Part shown: positions 6,368-14,472 of the stretch, one piece after another
Layout: each line of letters begins with the position of its first letter
Numbering within the stretch: position 1 is the stretch's first letter
From: Bacteroidota bacterium
GTDB taxonomy: Bacteria > Bacteroidota > Bacteroidia > Flavobacteriales > Flavobacteriaceae
Direction of reading: 5' to 3'
DNA length: 20,950 bases
Assembly: GCA_009937085.1 (NCBI GenBank)
Contig: JAACDD010000080.1
Location: 1 to 20,950, forward strand
Position numbers and translations under genes: made by a program
The notes under the pieces: model-generated
The model's input: only the letters and a program-made list of their open reading frames with translations
Told to the model about the DNA's origin: nothing
Database searches by the model: none

Positions 6368-7950
6368 AATGTGTGTTTAAGTGGGAATTGTACCGTGAAG
6401 GTACTCCCTTTTTTGAGTTGGCTTTGAACAGAAATCGTGCCATTGTGTAATTCAACAATACGCTTTACATAAGACAATCCTAATCCATGCCCTTTTACGG
6501 TGTGTATATTCCCAGATTCTTCTCTGTAGAATCGATCAAAAACTTTACGCTTAACGTTACCACTCATCCCAATACCTTTATCTTGAATTTCAACGGTAAA
6601 AGCGTCTTCAGAAATGGTAGTAGAAACATCAATTTCTACTTGTTCTGTGGAGTATTTGATGGCATTTTCAAGCAAGTTGACCCAAACGTTTGTCATATGC
6701 GATTCGGACATGGTAAGTTTTACTTTCATTGGATCAAAAGATGTGCGAAGAATTCCATCGTTTTGATCAATTAGTAAACGAACATGCTCAATTGCAGTTT
6801 TAATTGGAGAAAGCGGGTCAATTTCAGCTGTGGTAAGCTCAAGTTCTTGTCTGTCTAACCTAGAAATTTGCAAGACGTTTTCTACTTGAGTGTTCATGCG
6901 CCGACTTTCATCGCGAATAAGACCGATATATTGCGTAACCTTATCTGGTTTTTTTGCGATTGCAGGAGTTCCTAATGCGTCCAGCGCTAATTGTATTGTT
7001 GCAATTGGCGTTTTAAACTCATGTGTCATATTATTAATGAAGTCCGATTTAATATCTGATATCTTTTTTTGCTTAAATGCTTGTAACAAGGTAACCGTAA
7101 AAACGCCTATGATAATTAGTGTAAATAAAACTGAAAGGGCTATTGAACTCATTACAGACGACCGTAAAAAAGAACTTTTCCCTGGAAAAATAAGTCGCAA
7201 CTCATACTTACTTTCTCCGTTTACATCGACAAAAAGAGGGGTGTTATAGCTTGTTTTATTGATATTTTGAAGAAATAATTCTGTCCCTAAGCCAGACATA
7301 CGGTTTCCTTCAAAAACCCGGAATTCAAAGCTTGCATCAATATCGCGAAGCAAAAGTTCTTGCCCCAATAAAAGCTCTAACTCAAAAGTACTGACTCGCT
7401 TTTCAATGGGCTTATTTGAAGCAATATCCATAAAAATACTCTCATATTTTGCCTTGTCCATAGAAGACAAACGCTCAATGCGCTGCATACGCTCCGCAGA
7501 TGACATTTTATTAAGTGTCCCATCAACATCTTCTTCCAAAACGGTAGTTGCCTGAATACTACGGTAATCTAAAATCGGTGTTGAGTCAGATGTAGCTGGA
7601 TCATATAAGTTGGGGAAAATGCCATAGGTGTCTTCAATAATACCCCGTGAAACCAATAGCGTTTTATTTTCTTCCGAAGTGCGATCGATGTATTGAAACA
7701 CTTCTGTAAGCTGAGATTCTTTTGGCGAACCAATACTATCCATCAATTTCTGGGTAGCCACAATATAATCACGCAACTCACGCTCTTTGATTTGCTCCGA
7801 AACCGAAGCCAAAGCATTGTTAACACTCAATGAAAACTGACGGTCACTGTTGTTAAGGTTCGTTTGAATCCAAAATGTTTGTACAATGATAATCCCCAAA
7901 AGAGAAAACCCCATAAAGGCAACCAATACCGCAAAAAGATTTTTTTTCAT
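6364..7950 (-). CDS. sensor histidine kinase (RprX-like)
   Basis: This 528-residue membrane kinase partners the adjacent regulator. A transmembrane helix at about 7-28 and another at about 264-290 flank a periplasmic sensor region of roughly 235 residues with no domain I recognise. The cytoplasmic part has the H box MTHEFKTP with His310, the N box around Asn425-Asn429 (WVNLLENAIKY), the G1 box DKGIGM (457-462), the F box FDRFYRE (471-477) and the G2 box GHGLGLSYVKRIV (487-499). All ATP-binding motifs look intact. Its ATG overlaps the coaE stop (ATGA), making it part of the fabI-ybbR-coaE transcription unit. The signal it senses is unknown. Confidence 0.93.
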   Translation of the reverse strand: MKKNLFAVLVAFMGFSLLGIIIVQTFWIQTNLNNSDRQFSLSVNNALASVSEQIKERELRDYIVATQKLMDSIGSPKESQLTEVFQYIDRTSEENKTLLVSRGIIEDTYGIFPNLYDPATSDSTPILDYRSIQATTVLEEDVDGTLNKMSSAERMQRIERLSSMDKAKYESIFMDIASNKPIEKRVSTFELELLLGQELLLRDIDASFEFRVFEGNRMSGLGTELFLQNINKTSYNTPLFVDVNGESKYELRLIFPGKSSFLRSSVMSSIALSVLFTLIIIGVFTVTLLQAFKQKKISDIKSDFINNMTHEFKTPIATIQLALDALGTPAIAKKPDKVTQYIGLIRDESRRMNTQVENVLQISRLDRQELELTTAEIDPLSPIKTAIEHVRLLIDQNDGILRTSFDPMKVKLTMSESHMTNVWVNLLENAIKYSTEQVEIDVSTTISEDAFTVEIQDKGIGMSGNVKRKVFDRFYREESGNIHTVKGHGLGLSYVKRIVELHNGTISVQSQLKKGSTFTVQFPLKHTL

Positions 7951-8537
7951 TGCTTTGACTCTTCTAACAATTGCTGATGCAACGCATTCACTAGTACTTC
8001 TGTATTGCTAAGGTCTGTATTTTCAATTACAAAATCGGCGAGTGGCAATTTTTGTTCATCAGGCCATTGGTTTTTTATGCGTGCACGTACGTTATCTTCA
8101 GTTACCTTATCGCGAATTTGCACACGTTTGATGCGTTCCTCTTCAGCTGTAACGACCAAAAGAACACCGTCAAATCGGTCTTGAGCATGTAATTCAAAAA
8201 GAATAGAAACCTCATACATGGTATAAGGTGCGTCTTGCGCATCTCGCCATTGTTCATAGGCTACTCTGGCAGCAGGGTGCACAACAGCGTTTAATGCTTC
8301 CAATTTAGACTTGTTATGAAAAACCTGTTCAGCAAGTAATTCTCGATTTAATGCACCGTTAGTATACGCCTTATCACCAAACAGCGCGATAATATTTTGC
8401 TTGACTTCAGGATTATTTTCCATGGCATATTTGGCAGAATCGTCGGCAGAAAAAGTGGGGATACCTAATTCTTTAAATCGCTTAAGAACCGTGGATTTAC
8501 CACTTCCAATACCGCCTGTAATCGCATAATGTTTCAT
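7947..8537 (-). CDS. coaE: dephospho-CoA kinase
   Basis: CoaE phosphorylates the ribose 3'-OH of dephospho-CoA, the last step of CoA synthesis. The 196-residue protein is of normal length. The P-loop GGIGSGKST is at 8-16, followed by the substrate-side SADDSAKYA segment (31-39), HPAAR near residue 87, and a C-terminal lid and helix region. It overlaps the sensor kinase downstream and the YbbR-like gene upstream, each by ATGA. The same co-directional run holds coaBC, so two CoA steps lie close together. Confidence 0.95.
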   Translation of the reverse strand: MKHYAITGGIGSGKSTVLKRFKELGIPTFSADDSAKYAMENNPEVKQNIIALFGDKAYTNGALNRELLAEQVFHNKSKLEALNAVVHPAARVAYEQWRDAQDAPYTMYEVSILFELHAQDRFDGVLLVVTAEEERIKRVQIRDKVTEDNVRARIKNQWPDEQKLPLADFVIENTDLSNTEVLVNALHQQLLEESKQ

Positions 8538-9478
8538 TCGACAATAAAATAAGAAACATTTGATGGCGATACGGAAAGTTGCTTAGCCGCGTCTGGTAGT
8601 CCCGTTATGGTAACAAGAAGTTGACCCGAAGTGGAGTTGTCAAACACCGCAACGGCACTAAGGCTCGAAGCATCTAAAACTGGCAAGAGCGACAGTGGCG
8701 CGGCAAACTTAATTTCTACCTGTTTTGGAGCAAGCGTTATATTGAGGTCTTCAGGCGTGTCTACAAGTGTTACGGGTAACATAAAAGAAACATCCGAGTA
8801 CCTGTCTACACTTCCGCTAACTTGTATGGTTGTTGTACTCCAATGTGCCAATTGAGCTATGGAATCAACTAGTGTTGCCTCAAGAGAAAAGTTTGTCCGT
8901 AACGGGCTTTCACTAGGCAATGTGAAAACCGCCTGTTGCAATTGTTCCAAAACGGGTTTGCTTCCAAATGCTGAAATGCTATCCATGCTGAATTTAAGTG
9001 GTGATATAAGATGAAATCCTGATTCAAATTCAGGAAATGTTGCCAATGTAGGTACAAAAGACTTTTGAATAGCTGGCGATAAGGGCAATGAAATACTGTT
9101 TGGGACAAAGCCTAAAATTTGATTTGAGCTTGCATAGTTTTGCATGTATGCACCAAATAGAAAATCGGTGCTCAAAACAGGGTTTTCAATATTTTTTATT
9201 GGTAGATTCCGAACAGATAATTTAATTTCCCTAGGAAAAATCCTTCTGTACAAAACCGAAAAACCTGAGCTTGAGACACGAGCAGGCACTTCCATTTTTG
9301 AAGTACTAAGCACAAGATTTTCAGCGTCCGATATAAATTTCAGTTGAACGGGAACGGTAGTAGTATAGGTTTCTGAAAGTGCACTTAATGTCCAAATAAC
9401 GGCAGCAAACACCAAAAATAACAGCCCTTGTTTAGAGCCTAAAAAACGTCTTTTGGAGATTCGCTGCCGTACTGACAT
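8534..9478 (-). CDS. YbbR/CdaR-like domain protein
   Basis: This 314-residue protein begins with a basic stretch and one membrane helix (about 18-34). A long extracytoplasmic region follows, rich in beta-type segments, as expected of tandem YbbR domains. The recurring alternation of valine, proline and aromatic residues (for example VPVQLKF, LPVTLVD) fits that assignment, but individual repeats are divergent. In Firmicutes the related CdaR regulates the diadenylate cyclase CdaA. No cyclase gene is visible here, so that role should not be transferred. The gene lies 2 bp after fabI and overlaps coaE by ATGA. The family assignment rests partly on architecture and context. Confidence 0.7.
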   Translation of the reverse strand: MSVRQRISKRRFLGSKQGLLFLVFAAVIWTLSALSETYTTTVPVQLKFISDAENLVLSTSKMEVPARVSSSGFSVLYRRIFPREIKLSVRNLPIKNIENPVLSTDFLFGAYMQNYASSNQILGFVPNSISLPLSPAIQKSFVPTLATFPEFESGFHLISPLKFSMDSISAFGSKPVLEQLQQAVFTLPSESPLRTNFSLEATLVDSIAQLAHWSTTTIQVSGSVDRYSDVSFMLPVTLVDTPEDLNITLAPKQVEIKFAAPLSLLPVLDASSLSAVAVFDNSTSGQLLVTITGLPDAAKQLSVSPSNVSYFIVE

Positions 9479-9480
9479 AC

Positions 9481-10305
9481 TTATGCGTTTTGTTGATCTT
9501 CAAAAGCTTGCATGACTGCATCGCTAACGCCCATGTTGGAAAATCCACCATCGTGGAATAAATTCTGCAACGTAACTTTTTGGGTTAAATCTGAAAATAG
9601 GGAAACCGTATAGTTGGCGCAGTCAAGTGCCGAAGCATTTCCAAGGGGTGACATTTTTTCGGCATATGAAATAAATCCATCAAATCCTTTTACTCCTTTA
9701 CCTGCCGTAGTTGGCGTTGGAGATTGCGAAATGGTATTTACACGAACGTTTTTATCTCTACCAAAGAAATAGCCAAAACTACGCGCGATAGACTCCAAAA
9801 AGGCTTTGTTGTCTGCCATGTCGTTATAGTCTGGAAAAACACGTTGCGCAGCCATATAAGACAAGGCAACTATACTACCCCATTCGTTCATGGCATCTTG
9901 TTTATACAGCACTTGCATCACTTTATGAAACGATCCTGCAGAAACGTCCCAGCCTTTTGCTGTCCAATCGTATTTCTGATCGGTATACGAACGTCCTTTT
10001 CTAACATTAACTGACATCCCAATGGAGTGGAGAACAAAATCGATCTTTCCTCCTAACACTTCTACAGATTCTGAAACCAATTTCTCTAAATCTTCTATTG
10101 AGGTCGCGTCAGCAGGGATAACGGTAGCGCCTGTTTTTTCGGCTAGTTGATTGATGGTTCCCATGCGCATGGCAATGGGGGCGTTGGTCAACACAAATGA
10201 ACCGCCTTCTTCATGAACACGCTCGGCTGTTTTCCAAGCAATGGAATTTTCATCCAATGCACCAAAAATAATCCCTCTTTTCCCTTTTAGTAATCCGTAA
10301 CTCAT
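9481..10305 (-). CDS. fabI: enoyl-[acyl-carrier-protein] reductase (NADH), FabI-type
   Basis: FabI reduces trans-2-enoyl-ACP in the last step of each fatty-acid elongation cycle. The 274-residue protein has the divergent SDR signature of FabI. The cofactor region is GALDENSIAW (15-24), LHSIG occurs near residue 93, SY is at 149-150, and the catalytic Tyr160-x6-Lys167 motif is YNDMADNK. SPTPTTAGKGVKGF then marks the substrate loop. The gene starts 15 bp after recN and ends 2 bp before the YbbR-like gene. No -7 element is visible directly upstream, so it is probably transcribed from the recN promoter or further upstream. It is slightly longer than E. coli FabI because of a short C-terminal tail. 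Confidence 0.94.
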   Translation of the reverse strand: MSYGLLKGKRGIIFGALDENSIAWKTAERVHEEGGSFVLTNAPIAMRMGTINQLAEKTGATVIPADATSIEDLEKLVSESVEVLGGKIDFVLHSIGMSVNVRKGRSYTDQKYDWTAKGWDVSAGSFHKVMQVLYKQDAMNEWGSIVALSYMAAQRVFPDYNDMADNKAFLESIARSFGYFFGRDKNVRVNTISQSPTPTTAGKGVKGFDGFISYAEKMSPLGNASALDCANYTVSLFSDLTQKVTLQNLFHDGGFSNMGVSDAVMQAFEDQQNA

Positions 10306-10320
10306 CTTTATAAATTAAAA

Positions 10321-11976
10321 TTAAACGTTTCGCAACTCTTGCGCATGCCGCAAAGCTGACTCTTTGATATCTTTTCCTCCAAGCATTTCTGCCAGTTCTT
10401 CAATTCTGGCATCTTCATCCAATGGAATCAAAAAAGTTTGGGTTGTTTCGCCAACCACATCTTTATATACTTTATAGTGTGCATCTGCCAAGGCTGCTAT
10501 TTGAGGTAAATGTGTGATCGAAATCACTTGCATATGACGGCTCATTTCATACATCCGTTTGCCCATAGCATTTGCCATTTCTCCCGAAACACCTGTGTCT
10601 ATTTCATCCAAAATCAACGTAGGAAGCTGTGTTTTTTCTGCCATGATAGATTTAATCACCAACATAATTCGTGATAATTCTCCACCAGACGCCACCTTAC
10701 CCATTGGAGCAAAGTCGATTCCCTTATTGGCAGAAAACAGCAATTCAGCTTCCTCTGTTCCATCTGGACTTGGCGCAGGCAATGGATTCATATTCATTGC
10801 AAAACGCACGTGTTGCATACCTAAATCTCGCGTACGCGACACCAAAGCATTAGTCAACGGCTGGCATGCGTTTTCGCGCTGCAAACGAAGCTTTTGCGCT
10901 GTGTCGTGGAGCTTTTTTGTTGCTGTTGCTACTTCCGCTACACATGCTGAAATTTGATCATCTAACTGCTCAACATCGCTGCATAACTGTTGTAATTCAT
11001 CTCGTTTTTCAATCAAGCCCTCCGCATTTTGAACCTTGTGCTTTTGGCATAACTGATGCAATGTACTTAGGTTATCTTCAACTTCTTGAAGACGTGCCGG
11101 GTCATCTGAAATAGATTCGCCCAATTGTTGCGCTTCTTGCAGAACATCGGAAAACTCAATGCCAATACTTAATATTCGTTCTTGCAACGACGCATAGGCT
11201 TCACCTAGGGAAGAAATTTTAGCCAATAGCTGTGCAAGCGTATTTAGTTGATCTTGGGCACCTATATTTTCTTGTGTGCCTACGGCAACCGCCTCAGCCA
11301 GTGTTGCGCGTAAAGCTGTGGCATTTCTTAAAACTGAAGCTTCTTCCTCAAGCGTTTCGATACATTTTGGCGATAAGGAGACTTGCTCCAATTCTTGCAG
11401 TAAAAACTTATGGTAGTCTAAAGCTTCGCTAGATTGTTGCTGACGTTGTCTAAGTTGGGAAAGCGCATTGGAGCATTTTTTCCAATGGGCATATTCATTT
11501 TTATACGTCAATAACAAGCTGTCGTCATTAGTGAACGCATCTATAAGCTTTAGGTAAAAAGCAGGATCGGTAAGCTGAATGGTTTGGCGTTGTGTATGCA
11601 TATCCACCAAAGCCGTTCGAAGCGATTTTAATGCATCTAAAGTTACTGGAGTGTCGTTTACAAAAGCTCTAGATTTACCGCTAGCACTCAATTCACGGCG
11701 TACAATAGTAATTGGCTCGTGGTCCAAGTCTAAAGCTTCAAACAAGCTGTGTACATTATGATTCCCGATCTCAAAGGTAGCTTCAACTATACATTTATTA
11801 GCACCCGAACGTATGGTTGACAAGTCTGCGCGCTGACCCAAAATAAGAGACAATGCCTCTAAAAGAATAGATTTTCCAGAACCCGTTTCTCCAGTTAAAA
11901 TTGACAAGCCCGAAGAGAAAGAAACCTCAAGGTCTTCAATTAAAGAAAAGTTTTTTATGGATAATGAAGCAAGCAC
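10321..11976 (-). CDS. recN: DNA repair protein RecN
   Basis: RecN is an SMC-like ATPase that acts at DNA double-strand breaks. The 551-residue protein has N-terminal Walker A GETGSGKS (29-36), a long central coiled-coil region (about 150-370) rich in Glu, Gln and Leu, the ABC signature ASGGELSR (429-436), and Walker B LILDEID (about 454-460) followed by THLPQIA. The start codon is GTG at 11976. It gives VLASLSIKNFSLIEDLEV, which aligns with the usual RecN N-terminus, and no ATG fits. A -7 element lies 23 nt upstream, so recN probably begins a new transcript within the minus-strand run. Confidence 0.95.
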   Translation of the reverse strand: MLASLSIKNFSLIEDLEVSFSSGLSILTGETGSGKSILLEALSLILGQRADLSTIRSGANKCIVEATFEIGNHNVHSLFEALDLDHEPITIVRRELSASGKSRAFVNDTPVTLDALKSLRTALVDMHTQRQTIQLTDPAFYLKLIDAFTNDDSLLLTYKNEYAHWKKCSNALSQLRQRQQQSSEALDYHKFLLQELEQVSLSPKCIETLEEEASVLRNATALRATLAEAVAVGTQENIGAQDQLNTLAQLLAKISSLGEAYASLQERILSIGIEFSDVLQEAQQLGESISDDPARLQEVEDNLSTLHQLCQKHKVQNAEGLIEKRDELQQLCSDVEQLDDQISACVAEVATATKKLHDTAQKLRLQRENACQPLTNALVSRTRDLGMQHVRFAMNMNPLPAPSPDGTEEAELLFSANKGIDFAPMGKVASGGELSRIMLVIKSIMAEKTQLPTLILDEIDTGVSGEMANAMGKRMYEMSRHMQVISITHLPQIAALADAHYKVYKDVVGETTQTFLIPLDEDARIEELAEMLGGKDIKESALRHAQELRNV

Positions 11977-11998
11977 AGATTAAAGTATGTCGTTATTT

Positions 11999-12006
11999 CA
12001 AATATA
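11999..12006 (-). promoter_or_regulatory. -7 element (TATATTTG) of recN
   Basis: On the minus strand TATATTTG fits TAnnTTTG. It lies in the 63-bp gap between the porD-like gene and recN, the longest gap in the ten-gene run, and predicts a leader of about 18 nt. The -33 region has only TTTTC. Confidence 0.5.
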
Positions 12007-12039
12007 GTGCGTTTTGCGCCATTTGAAAACATGAAGTTA

Positions 12040-12927
12040 TCAACGAGCAATTAGCGACCAAAACTGGGAATTATTTGGTGCATATCGGTTTAAAAAGCGC
12101 ACTAATTCTTCGGTTTCCACTTCAGGACCATCACTAAATAACAAACCTATCTCCTCCCCTTTTGCGTCAAAAAAAGTACGCATCAAATACGAATTTGGCT
12201 GTCTCCGCATAAGGTTTTGCAAACTTAGCAACTCATCTTTTAAACGTGTTTTCGCTTCTTCAGGAGTTGAAGCCATACGGTCTAGTCCGTTTCTATGATA
12301 GTGGTAAATAACATTTCTAAAATCGTTAAATGCAGGAGAAATGATTTGGTCTATGAGTTCGTAGCGACCGTTGCGGTTTTGGGAAACCGCCCAACCTTGT
12401 GCATTGCTTGCTTGCGCAGCATTTGCAATGGTTCGGGCACGTTCAAAAAAAGCTGTTCCTCCAAGTGGTGAAAAGCTATCTAGCTCCATAGCAATTGCCA
12501 AATAAATATAATAGGAAAACACCGAAATAAGGTTATTATTATAGCGGTTAACGTCAAAATAAAAGGGTTGGAACTCTTGATATGAAAAGCTGAAGTTATC
12601 GTCTAAAAAAGTTACCAGTGGAGAAGAATAGCTGCTGTTAAAAACCAACCGCCCTGATTGTACTTGTAAAGTTCCTGCATACGAATTGTTGTTTACGTTA
12701 GAAATTGTAAGCAACATAGCGATGGAAACTTCGGACTGTTCACTTCCATTATCAGATGTCCATTTGGTGTTGTTCAAAAAATCACGAAGTGATTTTTCAA
12801 GTGTTTTGATAGGAGCAATATTCGTTTGATTGACAAGTTCTGTATTCACGGTCAAATCCACTCGAACAGGCTGTGCCCAAACCATGGCGTGAAAACCTAA
12901 AATTAGTAGTAAAATTTTACTGCGCAT
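12040..12927 (-). CDS. porD: DUF4835 / PorD-like exported protein
   Basis: This 295-residue protein has a Sec signal peptide (residues 1-18, cleavage expected at VWA-QP). Its mature part is mixed alpha/beta, with a segment of many aromatic residues (FYFDVNRYNNNLISVFSYYIYLAI, in pieces, near residues 128-150) and a C-terminal LNRYAPNN. The length, signal and place between coaBC and recN match the flavobacterial DUF4835 family, which some genomes annotate as type IX secretion protein PorD. That name rests on memory of the family and synteny, not on a search. I chose the ATG at 12927 because it starts the signal peptide directly. A longer frame to 12969 would put 14 extra residues in front. The gene overlaps the coaBC end by 11 bp. 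Confidence 0.75.
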   Translation of the reverse strand: MRSKILLLILGFHAMVWAQPVRVDLTVNTELVNQTNIAPIKTLEKSLRDFLNNTKWTSDNGSEQSEVSIAMLLTISNVNNNSYAGTLQVQSGRLVFNSSYSSPLVTFLDDNFSFSYQEFQPFYFDVNRYNNNLISVFSYYIYLAIAMELDSFSPLGGTAFFERARTIANAAQASNAQGWAVSQNRNGRYELIDQIISPAFNDFRNVIYHYHRNGLDRMASTPEEAKTRLKDELLSLQNLMRRQPNSYLMRTFFDAKGEEIGLLFSDGPEVETEELVRFLNRYAPNNSQFWSLIAR

Positions 12928-14131
12928 CGAAAATGTTTTTAAGGTGAGCCAAAACATCTTTGGCAACATCGTTTTTGGATTTTAATGGATAATGAACAGC
13001 ATCTTTATCCCGTTGTAAAAAGGAAATTTTATTTGTGTCGTGTCCAAATCCCGCGCCATCATCTGCAATAGAATTAACTACAATAGCATCAAGGTTTTTG
13101 CGAGCAAGTTTCTGTTGTGCATTCGCCACTGCATGCTCCGATTCTAGCGCAAATCCAATTAAAACTTGATGTTTTTTAGTTTCACCTAATTGCGCAAGAA
13201 TATCTGTTGTTGGGGTTAAAGAAATAGCATCAAAGCCATCTTGTTTTTTAATTTTTTGATTGATTTCGTTCTTAGGTTTAAAATCAGCAACTGCTGCAGA
13301 CATAATCACAGCGTCTGCTGTATCGTAATTGTTTAGGCAAGCATCTAGCATTTCGTCAGCGGTATTAACTGACAAAACATGAACAGCTGGATGCGCCGTA
13401 TTTCCAGCAGTTGGTCCGCTGATAAGTGTAACAGCTGCTCCCTGTTGTGCTGCACAGTTGGCCAAAGCATATCCCATTTTTCCCGAAGAGTGGTTTCCAA
13501 TAAAACGTACGGGGTCTATAGGTTCGTATGTAGGACCAGCAGTAATCACTATTTTTTTTCCAGACAAAGGAGATTTTTCCAAAAAATACGCCTCCAACGC
13601 AGCAACAATTTGCTCAGGTTCTTCCATTCTGCCCTCCCCTTCCAGACCACTTGCAAGTGCGCCTGAAGTTGCAGGAATTAAGATATTCCCGTTGGAAACA
13701 AGTGTGTCAATATTGGTTTTATTTGCAGGGTGCTTATGCATATCTAAGTCCATTGCGGGTGCAAAAAAAACGGGGCATTTTGCAGACAAATAGGTGGCAA
13801 TAAGCAAATTGTCTGATGTGGCTTGCGCCATTTTAGAAAGTGTATTTGCAGATACTGGAGCAAAAATCATGGCATCTGCCCAAAGTCCTAAATCAACGTG
13901 ATTATTCCAAACAGCATTTTCGTTCTCTTCATTAACAAAAGAACTTAAAACTTCATGATTAGAAACTGTTGAAAGTGTAAGCGGAGTAACAAAAGTTTTG
14001 GCTGCATTGGTCATGACTACCTGAACGGCAGCCCCAGCTTTGACAAGTAATCGGACAAGATTTGGCGTTTTGTACGCTGCAATGCTTCCCGAAATTCCTA
14101 ATAGAATCTGCTTGTCATGCAAAACCGACAT
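12917..14131 (-). CDS. coaBC: bifunctional phosphopantothenoylcysteine decarboxylase / phosphopantothenate-cysteine ligase
   Basis: CoaBC makes 4'-phosphopantetheine from phosphopantothenate and cysteine. The 404-residue protein has an N-terminal FMN decarboxylase domain with GISGSIAAYK (12-21), the active-site His78 (NNHVDL) and PAMDLDM (125-131). The C-terminal CTP-dependent ligase domain has GPTYEPIDPVRFIGNHSSGKMG (in parts, 199-220), SAAVADFKP (278-286) and the KIKKQ lysines (293-297). Position 161, where the E. coli enzyme has its active-site Cys158, reads Ser (ALASGLEGEGRM). ATG 14131 is chosen because MSVLHDKQILLG is a normal N-terminus. A longer frame to 14188 overlaps the rpoZ-like gene. 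The gap to rpoZ is 2 bp. Confidence 0.93.
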   Translation of the reverse strand: MSVLHDKQILLGISGSIAAYKTPNLVRLLVKAGAAVQVVMTNAAKTFVTPLTLSTVSNHEVLSSFVNEENENAVWNNHVDLGLWADAMIFAPVSANTLSKMAQATSDNLLIATYLSAKCPVFFAPAMDLDMHKHPANKTNIDTLVSNGNILIPATSGALASGLEGEGRMEEPEQIVAALEAYFLEKSPLSGKKIVITAGPTYEPIDPVRFIGNHSSGKMGYALANCAAQQGAAVTLISGPTAGNTAHPAVHVLSVNTADEMLDACLNNYDTADAVIMSAAVADFKPKNEINQKIKKQDGFDAISLTPTTDILAQLGETKKHQVLIGFALESEHAVANAQQKLARKNLDAIVVNSIADDGAGFGHDTNKISFLQRDKDAVHYPLKSKNDVAKDVLAHLKNIFDAQ

Positions 14132-14133
14132 GG

Positions 14134-14463
14134 CTATGCTTCTGAGTCGGAATCGGTGTGACGGTAGTAAACTTTTTCTTGCAACCACTGTTCAATAGCA
14201 ATTGCGTGCGGCTTTGGAAGTTTTTCGTAGAATTTCGAAACTTCTATTTGCTCCTTGTTCTCAAAAATCTCTTCTAGATTTTCTGTTGGCGTTGCAAATT
14301 CTTCAAGCTTTTCAGACAACTCGATTTTAATGTCTTCATTAATTTGGACAGCACGTTTAGCCAAAATAGAAATGGCTTCGTAGATATTATCTGTGTTCAC
14401 GTCTAACGCGTTGCGGTTATACGTTTTTGTTGTTTCTGCGGCTTGTGTGCGTTTTAAATCCAT
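14134..14463 (-). CDS. rpoZ: DNA-directed RNA polymerase omega subunit, Bacteroidota type
   Basis: The 109-residue protein resembles the Bacteroidota form of omega, the small subunit that helps assemble RNA polymerase. The diagnostic stretch is NIYEAISILAKRAVQINEDI (residues 26-45), equivalent to the omega helix pair, followed by a very acidic segment (about 48-72, ENLEEIFENKEQ) and a short C-terminal extension. It lies 9 bp after bamD and 2 bp before coaBC, an order expected in flavobacteria. A -7 element inside the end of bamD may give it its own promoter. Confidence 0.85.
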   Translation of the reverse strand: MDLKRTQAAETTKTYNRNALDVNTDNIYEAISILAKRAVQINEDIKIELSEKLEEFATPTENLEEIFENKEQIEVSKFYEKLPKPHAIAIEQWLQEKVYYRHTDSDSEA

Positions 14464-14472
14464 GAGTTGAAA

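Noticed and set aside
10306..10320. Separate fabI promoter in the 15-bp recN-fabI gap
   Set aside because: No TAnnTTTG is present and the gap is too short; co-transcription with recN is simpler.
12007..12025. GCG/CGC small inverted repeat upstream of recN as an operator or terminator
   Set aside because: Only a 3-bp GC stem around TTTT; it is not distinguishable from chance.
14132..14188. Longer coaBC start at 14188
   Set aside because: It adds 19 residues atypical of the family and overlaps the rpoZ-like coding end; ATG 14131 gives the normal N-terminus.
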